In this document: one piece after another, positions 25,443-33,054 of the stretch
Layout of the letters: each line of letters begins with the position of its first letter
How positions within the stretch are numbered: the first letter of the stretch is position 1
DNA from: Desulfobulbaceae bacterium
GTDB lineage: Bacteria; Desulfobacterota; Desulfobulbia; Desulfobulbales; SURF-16
Reading direction: 5' to 3'
Length of the DNA: 33,179 nucleotides
Assembly (NCBI GenBank): GCA_003249165.1
Contig: QKJV01000483.1
Span: 1-33,179, forward strand
Position numbers and translations under genes: made by a program
The notes under the pieces: generated by a model
What the model was told of the DNA's origin: nothing
The model's input: the letters and a program-made list of their open reading frames with translations, nothing else
Database searches by the model: none

Positions 25443-25708
25443 CTTTTTCTCCTATTCACGGATAGACGAGAATCATGTCGAAATGTGCAGTACTGTTTAG
25501 GCATTGGCATAGCAGTAATGACGGTCCCATATCGGAAGTCGTTGACCCGGACGGGTATGGCTCTACTGAGTTGATCTTCCGTAATTTGAAGTATCAATTT
25601 GAGCAATTTGGAAGAGAAATCCTGGCTGCCGTCTTTTACTGAAGTCAGCAACAGAAATGCGGACAAAGAGAATAGTGATCGTACAAAATGGAAAGGCCCA
25701 GATTTCAT
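25424..25708 (-). CDS. Doubtful small ORF with strong ribosome site (94 aa)
   Basis: ATG 25708 is preceded by AAGGAG with ideal spacing, which is why I list it. The N terminus (MKSGPFHFVRSLFSLSAFLLLTSV) looks like a signal peptide without a clear cleavage site; the rest is basic towards the end (NRRKRCKKPA) and resembles no family I know. It overlaps the start of the DUF1254 gene by 19 bases, so it could be a leader ORF coupling translation, or the 5' stub of a decayed secreted-protein gene. Confidence 0.3.
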   Translation of the reverse strand: MKSGPFHFVRSLFSLSAFLLLTSVKDGSQDFSSKLLKLILQITEDQLSRAIPVRVNDFRYGTVITAMPMPKQYCTFRHDSRLSVNRRKRCKKPA

Positions 25709-25762
25709 TCTATCTCCTTGGGGTACTTCTAAAAGTTTTTGCGTCGTGTCTATGAGATGCAA

Positions 25763-26100
25763 AAAAAAAACAACTGCCCAAGATAATCGATATCCGATCT
25801 GACTTACTTTTGGAACTTTCTGATTCTTATTCTTTTTTTAACAATGGGAGCTTGACTGCACTGGAATTATACTAAAAATGGTACAAGAATATGTAAGCGA
25901 AGTAAAACAGTTTCTATTTTCCATGGACCTAATTTTGGAATAAAATAGCATGGAGCATGCCGTTTTTGAATATGCTTTTTTCAACCAACCCAATGATCAG
26001 GGGACGACTGTGAAAAACTGTTCCGTTTTACATAATAAGGGAAGTTCGTTCTATTGGGAAAAATACAGCTGCTCTGGCTGAGGATATCAGGAGAAAAACG
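25763..26100. other. Divergent intergenic region before the MltF-like gene
   Basis: This 338-base AT-rich stretch lies between the leftward secreted-protein genes and the rightward transglycosylase gene, so it should hold both promoters. I see no convincing -35/-10 pair, operator or RNA element. A ribosome site AGGAG precedes 26101. Confidence 0.5.
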
Positions 26101-27588
26101 ATGAACACTTTAGGTAAACTCAGGCCCCTTATCGTGGTCTCTATGCTGATGCTGCTGGTTATGTTTTTTTCTGATGCTGCTTACTCCAAAGAGAAAGATA
26201 ACAGTACTGCTGCAGACATCCAGAACTATTTTACTCAAGAACCATCGCAGGGAGATTTCGAAGCGATGGCTAAACGGAACATAATAAGGGTGCTGGTGGT
26301 CCCCAGTAAGACCTTTTTCTTTATCGACAGAGGAGTAAACCGCGGCATCACCCACGACATTATGAAGGAATTTGAAACCTTCATTAACAAAAAATTAGGC
26401 AGAAAAACCATCAAGGTGAACGTGGTGTTTATTCCGGTTCGTCGTGACCAGCTGATTGAAAAGCTCGTTGAAGGGTATGGCGATATAGCTGCAGCCAACC
26501 TGACCATCACGTCTCAGCGTCTGAAGAGTGTCGACTTCTCTGATCCATTTGCAAAAGGGATAAAAGAGGTAGTGGTGACAAAGGCTGATGAAAAGCCGAT
26601 GAAAAGTTACGATGAACTTGAGGGAAGAGAGATCTATGTCCGTAAATCGAGCAGTTATTATGAAAGTCTTTTGCAAGTAAACAGCCTGGTAAAAAGAACG
26701 GGCAGAAAACCTATGAAACTTGTTGCGGCGGATGAGGCGCTGGAAGACGAAGATCTCCTTGAGATGCTAAATGCGGGGCTTATTTCGACGATTATAATGG
26801 ATTCGCACAAAGCTCAGATCTGGTCGCAAATTCTCGACAATATACAAGTGCACCCTGATGCCTATGTGAGGTTTGACGGAGAAATTGCCTGGGCTTTCCG
26901 TCATAACAGTCCTCAATTGAAGAAAGTAGTTAATGAATTTGTAAAAAACCACCGGCAGGGAACACTTCTCGGTAATGTCCTGATTAATCGATATCTGAAA
27001 AAACTCGATTATGTAAAGAATTCGGCCAGCAAGCAGGAAATGAAGAAGTTTCAGTCAATGGTGGAACTGTTTAAGAAGTACGCCGACCAGTATGGCTTCG
27101 ATTATTTACTGCTCGGCGCTCAAGCGTACCAGGAGTCTGGCCTCGATCAGAATAAAAAGAGCCCGGTTGGAGCAATCGGCGTGATGCAGCTTATGCCATC
27201 TACAGCTAAAGATCCAAATATCGGAATTCCGGACATACATGTCCTGGAACAGAATATCCATGCAGGAACAAAATACCTTCGCTTCATTTCCGATCGCTAT
27301 TTCAATGACGAAACTATTGACCCGTTAAACAGAATGCTCTTTTCTTTCGCTGCCTATAACGCCGGGCCGGCGAGAGTCCAGAAGGTGCGTGAAAAAACAA
27401 AAAAAATGGGCCTTGACAACAGTGTCTGGTTCAAAAACTCCGAAGTTGCGGCGGCAGAGATCATCGGCCGGGAAACAGTGCAGTATGTCGGCAATATATA
27501 CAAATACTACATAGCGTATTCCATGGCCAAGAAACAGATGGAGGAACGAAATAGTAAAAAAGACAGAAGAGATATTCAAGCGAAATAA
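26101..27588 (+). CDS. MltF-like membrane-bound lytic murein transglycosylase
   Basis: The 495-residue protein has an N-terminal signal sequence or anchor (residues 10-30), then a periplasmic solute-binding-protein type 3 domain (about 50-295; RNIIRVLVVPSKTFFFIDRG, AAANLTITSQRLKSVDFSDPF), then a lysozyme-like SLT domain (about 325-480). The catalytic glutamate is Glu345 in AYQESGLD, followed by SPVGAIGVMQLMPSTA and FSFAAYNAGPARV, all diagnostic. MltF cleaves the glycan strands of peptidoglycan to anhydro-muropeptides during wall turnover, and the binding domain regulates it in response to peptide ligands. The order of domains and length agree with the family. AGGAG precedes the ATG. The signal region has no lipobox cysteine that I can see. 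Confidence 0.92.
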   Translation: MNTLGKLRPLIVVSMLMLLVMFFSDAAYSKEKDNSTAADIQNYFTQEPSQGDFEAMAKRNIIRVLVVPSKTFFFIDRGVNRGITHDIMKEFETFINKKLGRKTIKVNVVFIPVRRDQLIEKLVEGYGDIAAANLTITSQRLKSVDFSDPFAKGIKEVVVTKADEKPMKSYDELEGREIYVRKSSSYYESLLQVNSLVKRTGRKPMKLVAADEALEDEDLLEMLNAGLISTIIMDSHKAQIWSQILDNIQVHPDAYVRFDGEIAWAFRHNSPQLKKVVNEFVKNHRQGTLLGNVLINRYLKKLDYVKNSASKQEMKKFQSMVELFKKYADQYGFDYLLLGAQAYQESGLDQNKKSPVGAIGVMQLMPSTAKDPNIGIPDIHVLEQNIHAGTKYLRFISDRYFNDETIDPLNRMLFSFAAYNAGPARVQKVREKTKKMGLDNSVWFKNSEVAAAEIIGRETVQYVGNIYKYYIAYSMAKKQMEERNSKKDRRDIQAK

Positions 27589-27871
27589 GATCCCCTGCGT
27601 ATACGTCCCGGCCATTTTCTGTTTTCTTTCCGTTATTAAATGACACTTATGTTTCGTTTATTTGTCACAGACAATACATCAACTAAAATATAAAGCCTGA
27701 ACAATTCATGACTCTGCGAAGAATTGCCATTTCATACTTGCTCCGACTCAGATTCATCGCTATTGTAGCTGAAGAATCAACACAAAAAGGTTGCAGCCAA
27801 ATCATAGACAGACAGATTATCATTCTGAAATCCCTGTTTATTCCCGGGGAACAGTCATAAGGAGGACCACC

Positions 27872-28726
27872 ATGCGCTGGGAAAGCGGCCGTCGCAGTTC
27901 CAATGTTGAAGATAGAAGAAATGTCCGGCTATCTGGTAAAACCAAAGGCGGAGGTATTGTCATTATTATTGTTGCCCTGGTAGGGATGTACTTTGGAATT
28001 GACCCAAGGATTATACTTCAGCAGGGATCACAACTTACCGCCCCGCAACAGCAGCAGACGAATGTCCCGACATCTCCAGAACAGGACAGCCTGGCCGATT
28101 TTGTCTCTGTCGTTCTGGCAGATACCGAGGATACATGGATCCAGCTTTTCACCAGTTCAAAGCTGCAATACAAAGAACCGAAACTCGTTTTATTTAGCGG
28201 CAGTGTCAATTCAGCCTGCGGTTTCGCCCAGGCCGCCATGGGACCCTTTTATTGCCCCGGTGATCAGAAAGTCTATATCGACCTTTCCTTCTACCGGGAG
28301 CTACGGGATAAACTCGGGGCACCGGGTGATTTTGCCCAGGCCTATGTCATCGCCCACGAGGTTGGCCACCATGTGCAAAACCTGCTTGGAATAAGTGATA
28401 AGGTTCATCAGGCAAAAGCCAGCGTTTCAGATTCACAATACAACCAGCTTTCAGTCAGACTCGAACTCCAGGCAGACTGTTTTGCAGGCCTTTGGGCCAA
28501 CCATGCTGAAAAGGCACGGCAGATTCTTGAGCAGGGTGATATTGATGAAGCCCTCAATGCTGCATCCATGATTGGCGATGACCGACTGCAGATGCAATCG
28601 AAAGGCTATGTAACGCCTGATTCATTCACCCACGGCAGTTCGGAACAACGCATCAGGTGGTTCTCTACGGGATTTGAGACAGGGTCATTCTCTCAGTGTG
28701 ACACCTTCAACACAAAATCACTCTAG
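27872..28726 (+). CDS. YpfJ-like neutral zinc metallopeptidase
   Basis: The product from ATG 27872 is 284 residues; AAGGAGG (27859-27865) fixes this start rather than the in-frame start at 27791. The N terminus MRWESGRRSSNVEDRR is the hallmark of the YpfJ/KPN_00382 family (Pfam zinc_peptidase). One transmembrane helix (GGGIVIIIVALVGMYFGI, about 28-47) anchors a domain facing outside. The metal site is His162-Glu163-Val-Gly-His166 (AHEVGHHVQN), with the downstream RLELQADCFAGLWA giving the third ligand region and FTHGSSEQRIRWF near the end. The family's substrate is unknown. A perfect hairpin lies 15 bases after the stop. Confidence 0.93.
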   Translation: MRWESGRRSSNVEDRRNVRLSGKTKGGGIVIIIVALVGMYFGIDPRIILQQGSQLTAPQQQQTNVPTSPEQDSLADFVSVVLADTEDTWIQLFTSSKLQYKEPKLVLFSGSVNSACGFAQAAMGPFYCPGDQKVYIDLSFYRELRDKLGAPGDFAQAYVIAHEVGHHVQNLLGISDKVHQAKASVSDSQYNQLSVRLELQADCFAGLWANHAEKARQILEQGDIDEALNAASMIGDDRLQMQSKGYVTPDSFTHGSSEQRIRWFSTGFETGSFSQCDTFNTKSL

Positions 28727-28741
28727 AAGCAGGAAAAAACA

Positions 28742-28769
28742 ATTCCCGGCAGGGGAAGCTGCCGGGAAT
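28742..28769 (+). terminator. Strong hairpin after the metallopeptidase gene
   Basis: ATTCCCGGCAG (28742-28752) and CTGCCGGGAAT (28759-28769) form a perfect 11-bp GC-rich stem with loop GGGAAG. A T-run does not follow, so it may act as a weak terminator or as an RNA-stabilising 3' end. It lies between convergent genes and could serve both. Confidence 0.5.
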
Positions 28770-28847
28770 GGGGAATATAAGCCCTGGATGGACTTATGGG
28801 GGGAGAAGCCTTCTGTGGAAAACAGAGTCTCTAACTCTTTCTCCACA

Positions 28848-29495
28848 TTATTTTTCTTTCAGATCTTCCGGTAAGGGAAGATCAAGTGCCAGTATCATTG
28901 CACGGGAAAGAATTTTAGCCGTCGCCTGGAAAAATTCATTATCCAGACTATCCGGCCCCCGCACGATCTTAATCGCATCTCTGGCTGTAATATAAAACAC
29001 CGTCTGGGCAAACAACATATCAGACCAGGCAATGGCCTCTTTTCTTGTCCCGTTCGGTTTAACTGCTTTATAAAACTCTATTGACCCATCATTTTCGGGC
29101 CTGAACAACTCTTCTGCCAATCTCGGCAGAACGGAAGACGGTTTAGAAATTTCCCTTAAAAACAGTTGGGTCTCCCAATATTCCCGATCTTCACGAAAAT
29201 ATTCATAAAATCTTCGAAAAACCGTGCTCCTGATTATTTCTGCCTGCCCTGAAGGACTCTGCAAAAGAGTCGGATTTTCATTAATCACATCTTTGAATCT
29301 GACCGCCATACCACGGGTTTTAGCCAGTTCAAACGCCTTGATATAGAGATTTTCTTTAGTCCCGAAGTGATAATGAATGGCGCTTAACTTCACCCCGGCC
29401 TTTTCAGCTATGGCTCTGGTTGATACGGCTTCATAACCGAACTCAGCAAACAGCTTTCCGGCACTTATCGCTAAAATCTCTTTTGTGGTCATCAC
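28848..29495 (-). CDS. TetR/AcrR-family transcriptional regulator
   Basis: The 215-residue protein has the TetR N-terminal HTH: ILAISAGKLFAEFGYEAVSTRAIAEKAG and VKLSAIHYHFGTKENLYIKAF, with the recognition helix around residues 33-45. The C-terminal ligand-binding domain includes FREDREYWETQLFLREISKPS, a pattern of the CecR/YbiH-type (DUF1956) subgroup that often controls efflux pumps. Its own promoter, TTGACT (29564-29569) and TAAATA (29541-29546) with a 17-base spacer on the minus strand, is covered by a perfect palindrome, so it should repress itself. The expected divergent target gene is missing: an IS21-type element begins about 75 bases beyond the operator. Confidence 0.92.
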   Translation of the reverse strand: MMTTKEILAISAGKLFAEFGYEAVSTRAIAEKAGVKLSAIHYHFGTKENLYIKAFELAKTRGMAVRFKDVINENPTLLQSPSGQAEIIRSTVFRRFYEYFREDREYWETQLFLREISKPSSVLPRLAEELFRPENDGSIEFYKAVKPNGTRKEAIAWSDMLFAQTVFYITARDAIKIVRGPDSLDNEFFQATAKILSRAMILALDLPLPEDLKEK

Positions 29496-29540
29496 TCCTC
29501 AAAGTAAAACGCTAGGCAAGGCTAATTTCATCTGACCAAA

Positions 29541-29569
29541 TATTTAGGTCGTTTGACCTAAATAGTCAA
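29541..29569 (-). promoter_or_regulatory. tetR promoter overlaid by its presumed operator
   Basis: TATTTAGGTC (29541-29550) and GACCTAAATA (29555-29564) are perfect inverted repeats with a 4-base spacer. On the minus strand TTGACT (29569-29564) and TAAATA (29546-29541) are spaced by 17 bases. The repeat thus covers the whole spacer and -10 box. A third half-site, TGACC at 29533-29537, suggests a second, partly overlapping copy. Bound TetR would shut off its own gene. Confidence 0.7.
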
Positions 29570-29667
29570 GGAAGATTTTCCCCGCTGTTATAAATTCCTG
29601 TCAAACAGCATGCAATAATGCCCCCTTTATAAAAGAAAACAGCGTCCAAAATTGACCCCCTTATGTT

Positions 29668-29701
29668 AACCCTCCATGGTCAAATTTGACCATGGAGGGT
29701 T
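29668..29701 (+). promoter_or_regulatory. 34-base perfect palindrome covering the istA ribosome site
   Basis: Bases 29668-29701 are fully self-complementary (17-base arms). In RNA the CCTCC on the left arm pairs with GGAGG of the istA ribosome site (29694-29699). Transcripts entering from outside would fold and hide the site, so the hairpin may limit transposase production from read-through. Its centre, TCAAATTTGA, also resembles the element's terminal repeat. Confidence 0.55.
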
Positions 29702-29706
29702 GGAGG

Positions 29707-31215
29707 ATGTTGATAGTGGAAACGATAGCAAAGGTACGCAGGTTTGTAGAGGGCAAAAGCATTAAGCAGATTTCCAGGGAATTGAAATTATCCCGCAATA
29801 CGGTACGAAAGGTGATTCGCAGTCAGACGACTGAACACCATTATGAACGGGCGACTCAACCTTTTCCACAGATTGAGGGATATAAAAATCGTATAGAGCA
29901 ACTGCTAAAGGAAGACGCCAGCCGCCCAAAACGGCGTAAAATGACAGCGCAGCGGATGTTCGAGATTATTCAGAGCGAGGGTTTCCAGGGCACCTACAGC
30001 AGTGTTCAGCGCTATGTAAAGAGGCATAGAGAAGATCACACAAAGATGGCAGCCGAACGTTACATCCCACTGCATTTCCCCCCTGGAGATGCATATCAGT
30101 TTGACTGGAGTCATGAGACTGTAATACTCTCTGGTGTTTCTCAAACGATAAAACTGGCTCATTTTCGCCTCTGTTACAGCCGAGTGTTCTTCATTGTTGC
30201 CTATCCACGCGAGAGTCAGGAGATGGTGTTTGATGCTCATAACCGAGCCTTTTCTTTTTTCCAGGGAACGTGCAAAAGAGGTATATACGACAATTTGAAA
30301 ACTGCGGTGGACAAGATTCTACGTGGTAAAGGCCGGTTGTTCAACCGCAAGTTTGAGCAGCTATGCAGCCACTATCTTGTTGAACCTGTAGCCTGTACAC
30401 CGGGTGCTGGCTGGGAGAAAGGCCAGGTTGAAAACCAGGTCGGCAATATCAGGAAATGGCTTTTTTCCGTAAGGCCACGATTCAACAGTTTTGAAGAACT
30501 GAACTCATGGCTCTATGATCAGTGCATTGCCATTTGCAAAAAAAGAAAACATCCGACAGAGAAGACGAGAACCATTTGGGACGTCTTTGAAGAAGAACGA
30601 GCAACCCTTCTTCCTGTATCATGTGAGTTTCAAGGATATTCCGAAACGGAGTGTCGTGTATCAAGCACCTGCCTGATCCGATATGACAGGAACCATTACA
30701 GCGTTGACAGCAAACTATCAGGCAAAACGGCAACTATACGTGCGACTGTAGGCAGAATCCAGGCAATCAGTAATGGAGTTCTTGTAGCTGATCACCCAAG
30801 GCAATTTGGCCGTGACAACGTGGTCTACGATCCCTGGCATTATCTTAACGTTCTGGAACGTAAGCCTGGTGCATTACGTAACGGGGCTCCATTTAATCAG
30901 CTGGAACTTCCTTCGTCTCTTTCCAGGGTAAGAGAGCAACTCATCAGAAAACAAGGTGGCGACCGGGAATTTGTTGATCTCCTTCTCGCTGTTCAGCAAT
31001 ACGGGATGGATGTTGTTGAGCAGGCGTGCAAAAGCGTGCTCAGTGATGGCCTTGTTCGGGGAGAAATAATCCTCAACACAATAGCGCGATTCTGTGATCC
31101 CAGCCCCATAGAGACGGTCAATGTGCCGAGGTCCCTGTCCCTGTCGATAGAGCCGACATCTGACTGCTCCCGTTATGATGCACTGCGTCAGGAGGTTTAC
31201 CATGGAACGCCATGA
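29707..31215 (+). CDS. istA: IS21-family transposase IstA
   Basis: From ATG 29707 the product is 502 residues, normal for IstA. It has an N-terminal HTH ([26 protein letters not shown]), a DDE integrase core with Asp133 (QFDWSHE), Asp195 (IYDNLKTAV) and Glu242 ([14 protein letters not shown]), and a C-terminal beta-barrel region ([19 protein letters not shown]). All catalytic residues are present, so it looks active. GGAGGG seven bases before the ATG is the likely ribosome site and lies within a perfect palindrome. Earlier in-frame starts at 29686 (TTG) and 29692 lie inside that hairpin. The 3' end overlaps istB by 14 bases. Confidence 0.93.
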   Translation: MLIVETIAKVRRFVEGKSIKQISRELKLSRNTVRKVIRSQTTEHHYERATQPFPQIEGYKNRIEQLLKEDASRPKRRKMTAQRMFEIIQSEGFQGTYSSVQRYVKRHREDHTKMAAERYIPLHFPPGDAYQFDWSHETVILSGVSQTIKLAHFRLCYSRVFFIVAYPRESQEMVFDAHNRAFSFFQGTCKRGIYDNLKTAVDKILRGKGRLFNRKFEQLCSHYLVEPVACTPGAGWEKGQVENQVGNIRKWLFSVRPRFNSFEELNSWLYDQCIAICKKRKHPTEKTRTIWDVFEEERATLLPVSCEFQGYSETECRVSSTCLIRYDRNHYSVDSKLSGKTATIRATVGRIQAISNGVLVADHPRQFGRDNVVYDPWHYLNVLERKPGALRNGAPFNQLELPSSLSRVREQLIRKQGGDREFVDLLLAVQQYGMDVVEQACKSVLSDGLVRGEIILNTIARFCDPSPIETVNVPRSLSLSIEPTSDCSRYDALRQEVYHGTP

Positions 31216-31930
31216 GGTTATCACTGAGTTGAGGAAGCTGAAACTCTACGGCATGGTTGGCGTCTATGATGAAGCTGTTACACAGGGTATTCGTCGTAAC
31301 AACAGCATGCAAGAGATTCTGATGACACTCTGCCTCGCCGAAGCGGCTGAACGCAAAACCCGTTCAATCAAATATCAGCTTGGCATCGCCAAATTCCCGG
31401 TACATAAAAATCTCGACACATTCTCGTTTACAGACGCACAGGTCAACGAAAAACTGGTTAAAGATCTTTATACAGGTGCTTTTCTGGAAGAACCCAGGAA
31501 TATCATCTTTGTTGGCGGTACCGGAACCGGCAAAACCCATCTTGCAACTGCCATTGCCATTCAATGTATCAGGCTGGGCAGACGTGGCAGGTATTACAGT
31601 GTTGTTGATCTGGTAAATAAACTTGAGCAGGAAAAGCTTGGCGGACGAGCGGGTTCGCTTGCCGGCAGACTCTCCAATGTGGACTTCGTCGTCCTCGATG
31701 AACTTGGCTATTTGCCGTTCTCACAGGCAGGCGGTGCTCTGCTCTTCCATCTGATCAGCACACTCTATGAAAGAACATCACTGATTATTACAACAAACCT
31801 GAACTTTGCTGAATGGTCTAAAATCTTTGGTGATGCAAAAATGACAACCGCTTTGCTGGATCGGTTAACCCATCATTGCGATATCATAGAAACAGGAAAT
31901 GAGAGTTGGAGAATTAAAAAGAGGACCTGA
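31202..31930 (+). CDS. istB: IS21-family helper ATPase IstB
   Basis: The 242-residue product is an AAA+ ATPase of the IstB/DnaC type that helps IstA choose and remodel target DNA. Motifs: N-terminal IstB segment ([16 protein letters not shown]), Walker [10 protein letters not shown], Walker [13 protein letters not shown] and the sensor region [24 protein letters not shown] (31190-31195) lies seven bases before ATG 31202. The overlap with istA is standard for the family. The gene is full length, so the element appears intact. Confidence 0.94.
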   Translation: MERHEVITELRKLKLYGMVGVYDEAVTQGIRRNNSMQEILMTLCLAEAAERKTRSIKYQLGIAKFPVHKNLDTFSFTDAQVNEKLVKDLYTGAFLEEPRNIIFVGGTGTGKTHLATAIAIQCIRLGRRGRYYSVVDLVNKLEQEKLGGRAGSLAGRLSNVDFVVLDELGYLPFSQAGGALLFHLISTLYERTSLIITTNLNFAEWSKIFGDAKMTTALLDRLTHHCDIIETGNESWRIKKRT

Positions 31931-31943
31931 TTTTTTTTTAAAT

Positions 31944-32750
31944 TTAGGGGGTCAGAATTGCACGCTGAAAGGGGTCAATTTTGGATGATGATTGACAATT
32001 GCCTTTAGAACGCAATATGCGAACGCTTAAGACCTGCATTACAGCTTTCATCAGTTCACGACTAAGCTGTTGGAACGGAAGACTATCCTTGTCACAATCC
32101 ACATTCCATTCACGCAGAAGCTTTTCAGCTAACGAATACACAAGCGAGTAGTCTGGAACTTTAAGCCAACGTGTAACAGAGTCCAGCATAGAACGAGCTT
32201 CTCCCTCACCCATGTTCGATCCTTCAAGTTGAGAAAGACCATCCAGTGTAATAGACCTTTCTGCCATTGTTCCCCCAAGCAATCTACACTTCTCATCGTT
32301 TGCCAAGGTCTCCCTGATATACTTACAGATTACCTTGTGGATAAAGTCAGTAGGCAAGGGATCACCCGACTTTATTGAGATAGCGAGTGTTGGGTGGATA
32401 ACACTCTCTCCGTTACTAATGACAGATCCAGGAGTTGAGAGTGCAGTTTGCTCCAGCCTTACCTCATCATCATCAAGAACTTTACGGATGTGATCTTTGA
32501 CTAATCCTGTGATCTTCTCAGGGGTAAAATCAGACATATTCCTTCTTACCTTTTCAAACAATTGTTGGATGTATGATGCCACGCATCGCGCTCTATACTT
32601 GGCTAAACGCAACGCACCAGCCCGAAGAGAATAACGGAACTCAACCCTACCGACAACCTGTTTCAGGTCTTTTGGAATCCTTAATCTGAAGATGTAACCA
32701 GAAGAACTCTGGTACACATAAGTGGGTGCAGACGAAACAACAAAACCCAT
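31944..32750 (-). pseudogene. Tyrosine-type integrase truncated by the IS
   Basis: The frame encodes 268 residues from ATG 32750 (AGAGG six bases upstream). The N terminus, YVYQSSSGYIFRLRIPKDLKQVVGRVEFRYSL, is the DUF6538-type arm-binding domain of large phage and island integrases, followed by helical core-binding text. The catalytic domain with the R-H-R-Y residues is absent. The last residues (SKIDPFQRAILTP) are encoded by the right end of the IS21-type element, so the insertion cut the gene and supplied a stop codon. The missing 3' part does not occur on the other side of the IS, which implies a deletion or rearrangement. The protein cannot recombine DNA. Confidence 0.78.
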
Positions 32751-32812
32751 TTTCAACCTCTCTCGTGTTACCGTTTGTGGATAACAGAAGTGGATAAAAA
32801 TGGGTTCCGAAT

Positions 32813-32833
32813 CTAGTTAACTTAGATAACTAG
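32813..32833. repeat. Inverted repeat between integrase start and att site
   Basis: CTAGTTA (32813-32819) and TAACTAG (32827-32833) flank seven bases. Its place between the integrase gene and the att-like site is where integrase or excisionase arm sites usually lie. Confidence 0.35.
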
Positions 32834-32849
32834 CTGATATTACTACAAA

Positions 32850-32868
32850 TGGTGGAGGCGGCGGGAAT
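32850..32868 (-). other. Attachment-site remnant: 3' end of a tmRNA (ssrA) gene
   Basis: On the minus strand these bases read ATTCCCGCCGCCTCCACCA, which is how the T-arm 3' strand, acceptor strand and CCA of bacterial tmRNA genes end. The sequence before it (minus strand) is not tmRNA, so this is a leftover from site-specific integration, for which ssrA is a common target. The integrase fragment starts about 100 bases away. A tRNA 3' end is a less likely source because the A before CCA fits tmRNA better than tRNA-Ser. Confidence 0.6.
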
Positions 32869-33035
32869 TTAAACTATTCCAGTATCTTACATCAAACAAT
32901 GAGGCCCTGTATAGCTATTTGATGTTCGACATTTTGATCGAACATAGACCGATGCCCTCATTTATTGGAACCCGATGTACCACTAAAAAAGTGGTGTCTT
33001 TGGTTACAATTCACCATCAAAGTGATGGACAAATT

Positions 33036-33054
33036 GGGAGTCGAACCCGCATCC
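33036..33054 (-). other. Second att-like half site: 5' side of a tmRNA-type T-arm
   Basis: The minus strand reads GGATGCGGGTTCGACTCCC, the 5' stem, the TTCGACT loop and first 3' stem bases of a T-arm. The following bases (AATTTG) do not complete the stem. Joined to the CCGC-side remnant at 32850-32868 it would give a perfect T-arm and acceptor end. No tmRNA body is recognisable before it, so it is a fragment, not a gene. Confidence 0.4.

Larger units (their letters stand above)
29641..31988 (+). mobile_element. IS21-family insertion sequence
   Basis: The element contains istA and istB, the two-gene layout unique to the IS21 family. Its ends are inverted repeats TCCAAAATTGACCCC (29645-29659) and GGGGTCAATTTTGGA (31971-31985); agreement continues outward with mismatches (CAGCG against CATCA). 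A second, imperfect copy of the end sequence lies inside the right end (31946-31966), as usual for the multiple transposase-binding repeats of this family. I see no clear target-site duplication, and the exact outer bases are uncertain by a few positions. The right end is fused to a truncated integrase gene. Confidence 0.88.

Noticed and set aside
25599-25802. 67-codon plus-strand frame upstream of the DUF1254 genes
   Set aside because: No ribosome site; opposite strand carries the better-supported small ORF.
25878-25943. 21-codon ORF in the intergenic region before the MltF-like gene
   Set aside because: No ribosome site and no context; too short to support.
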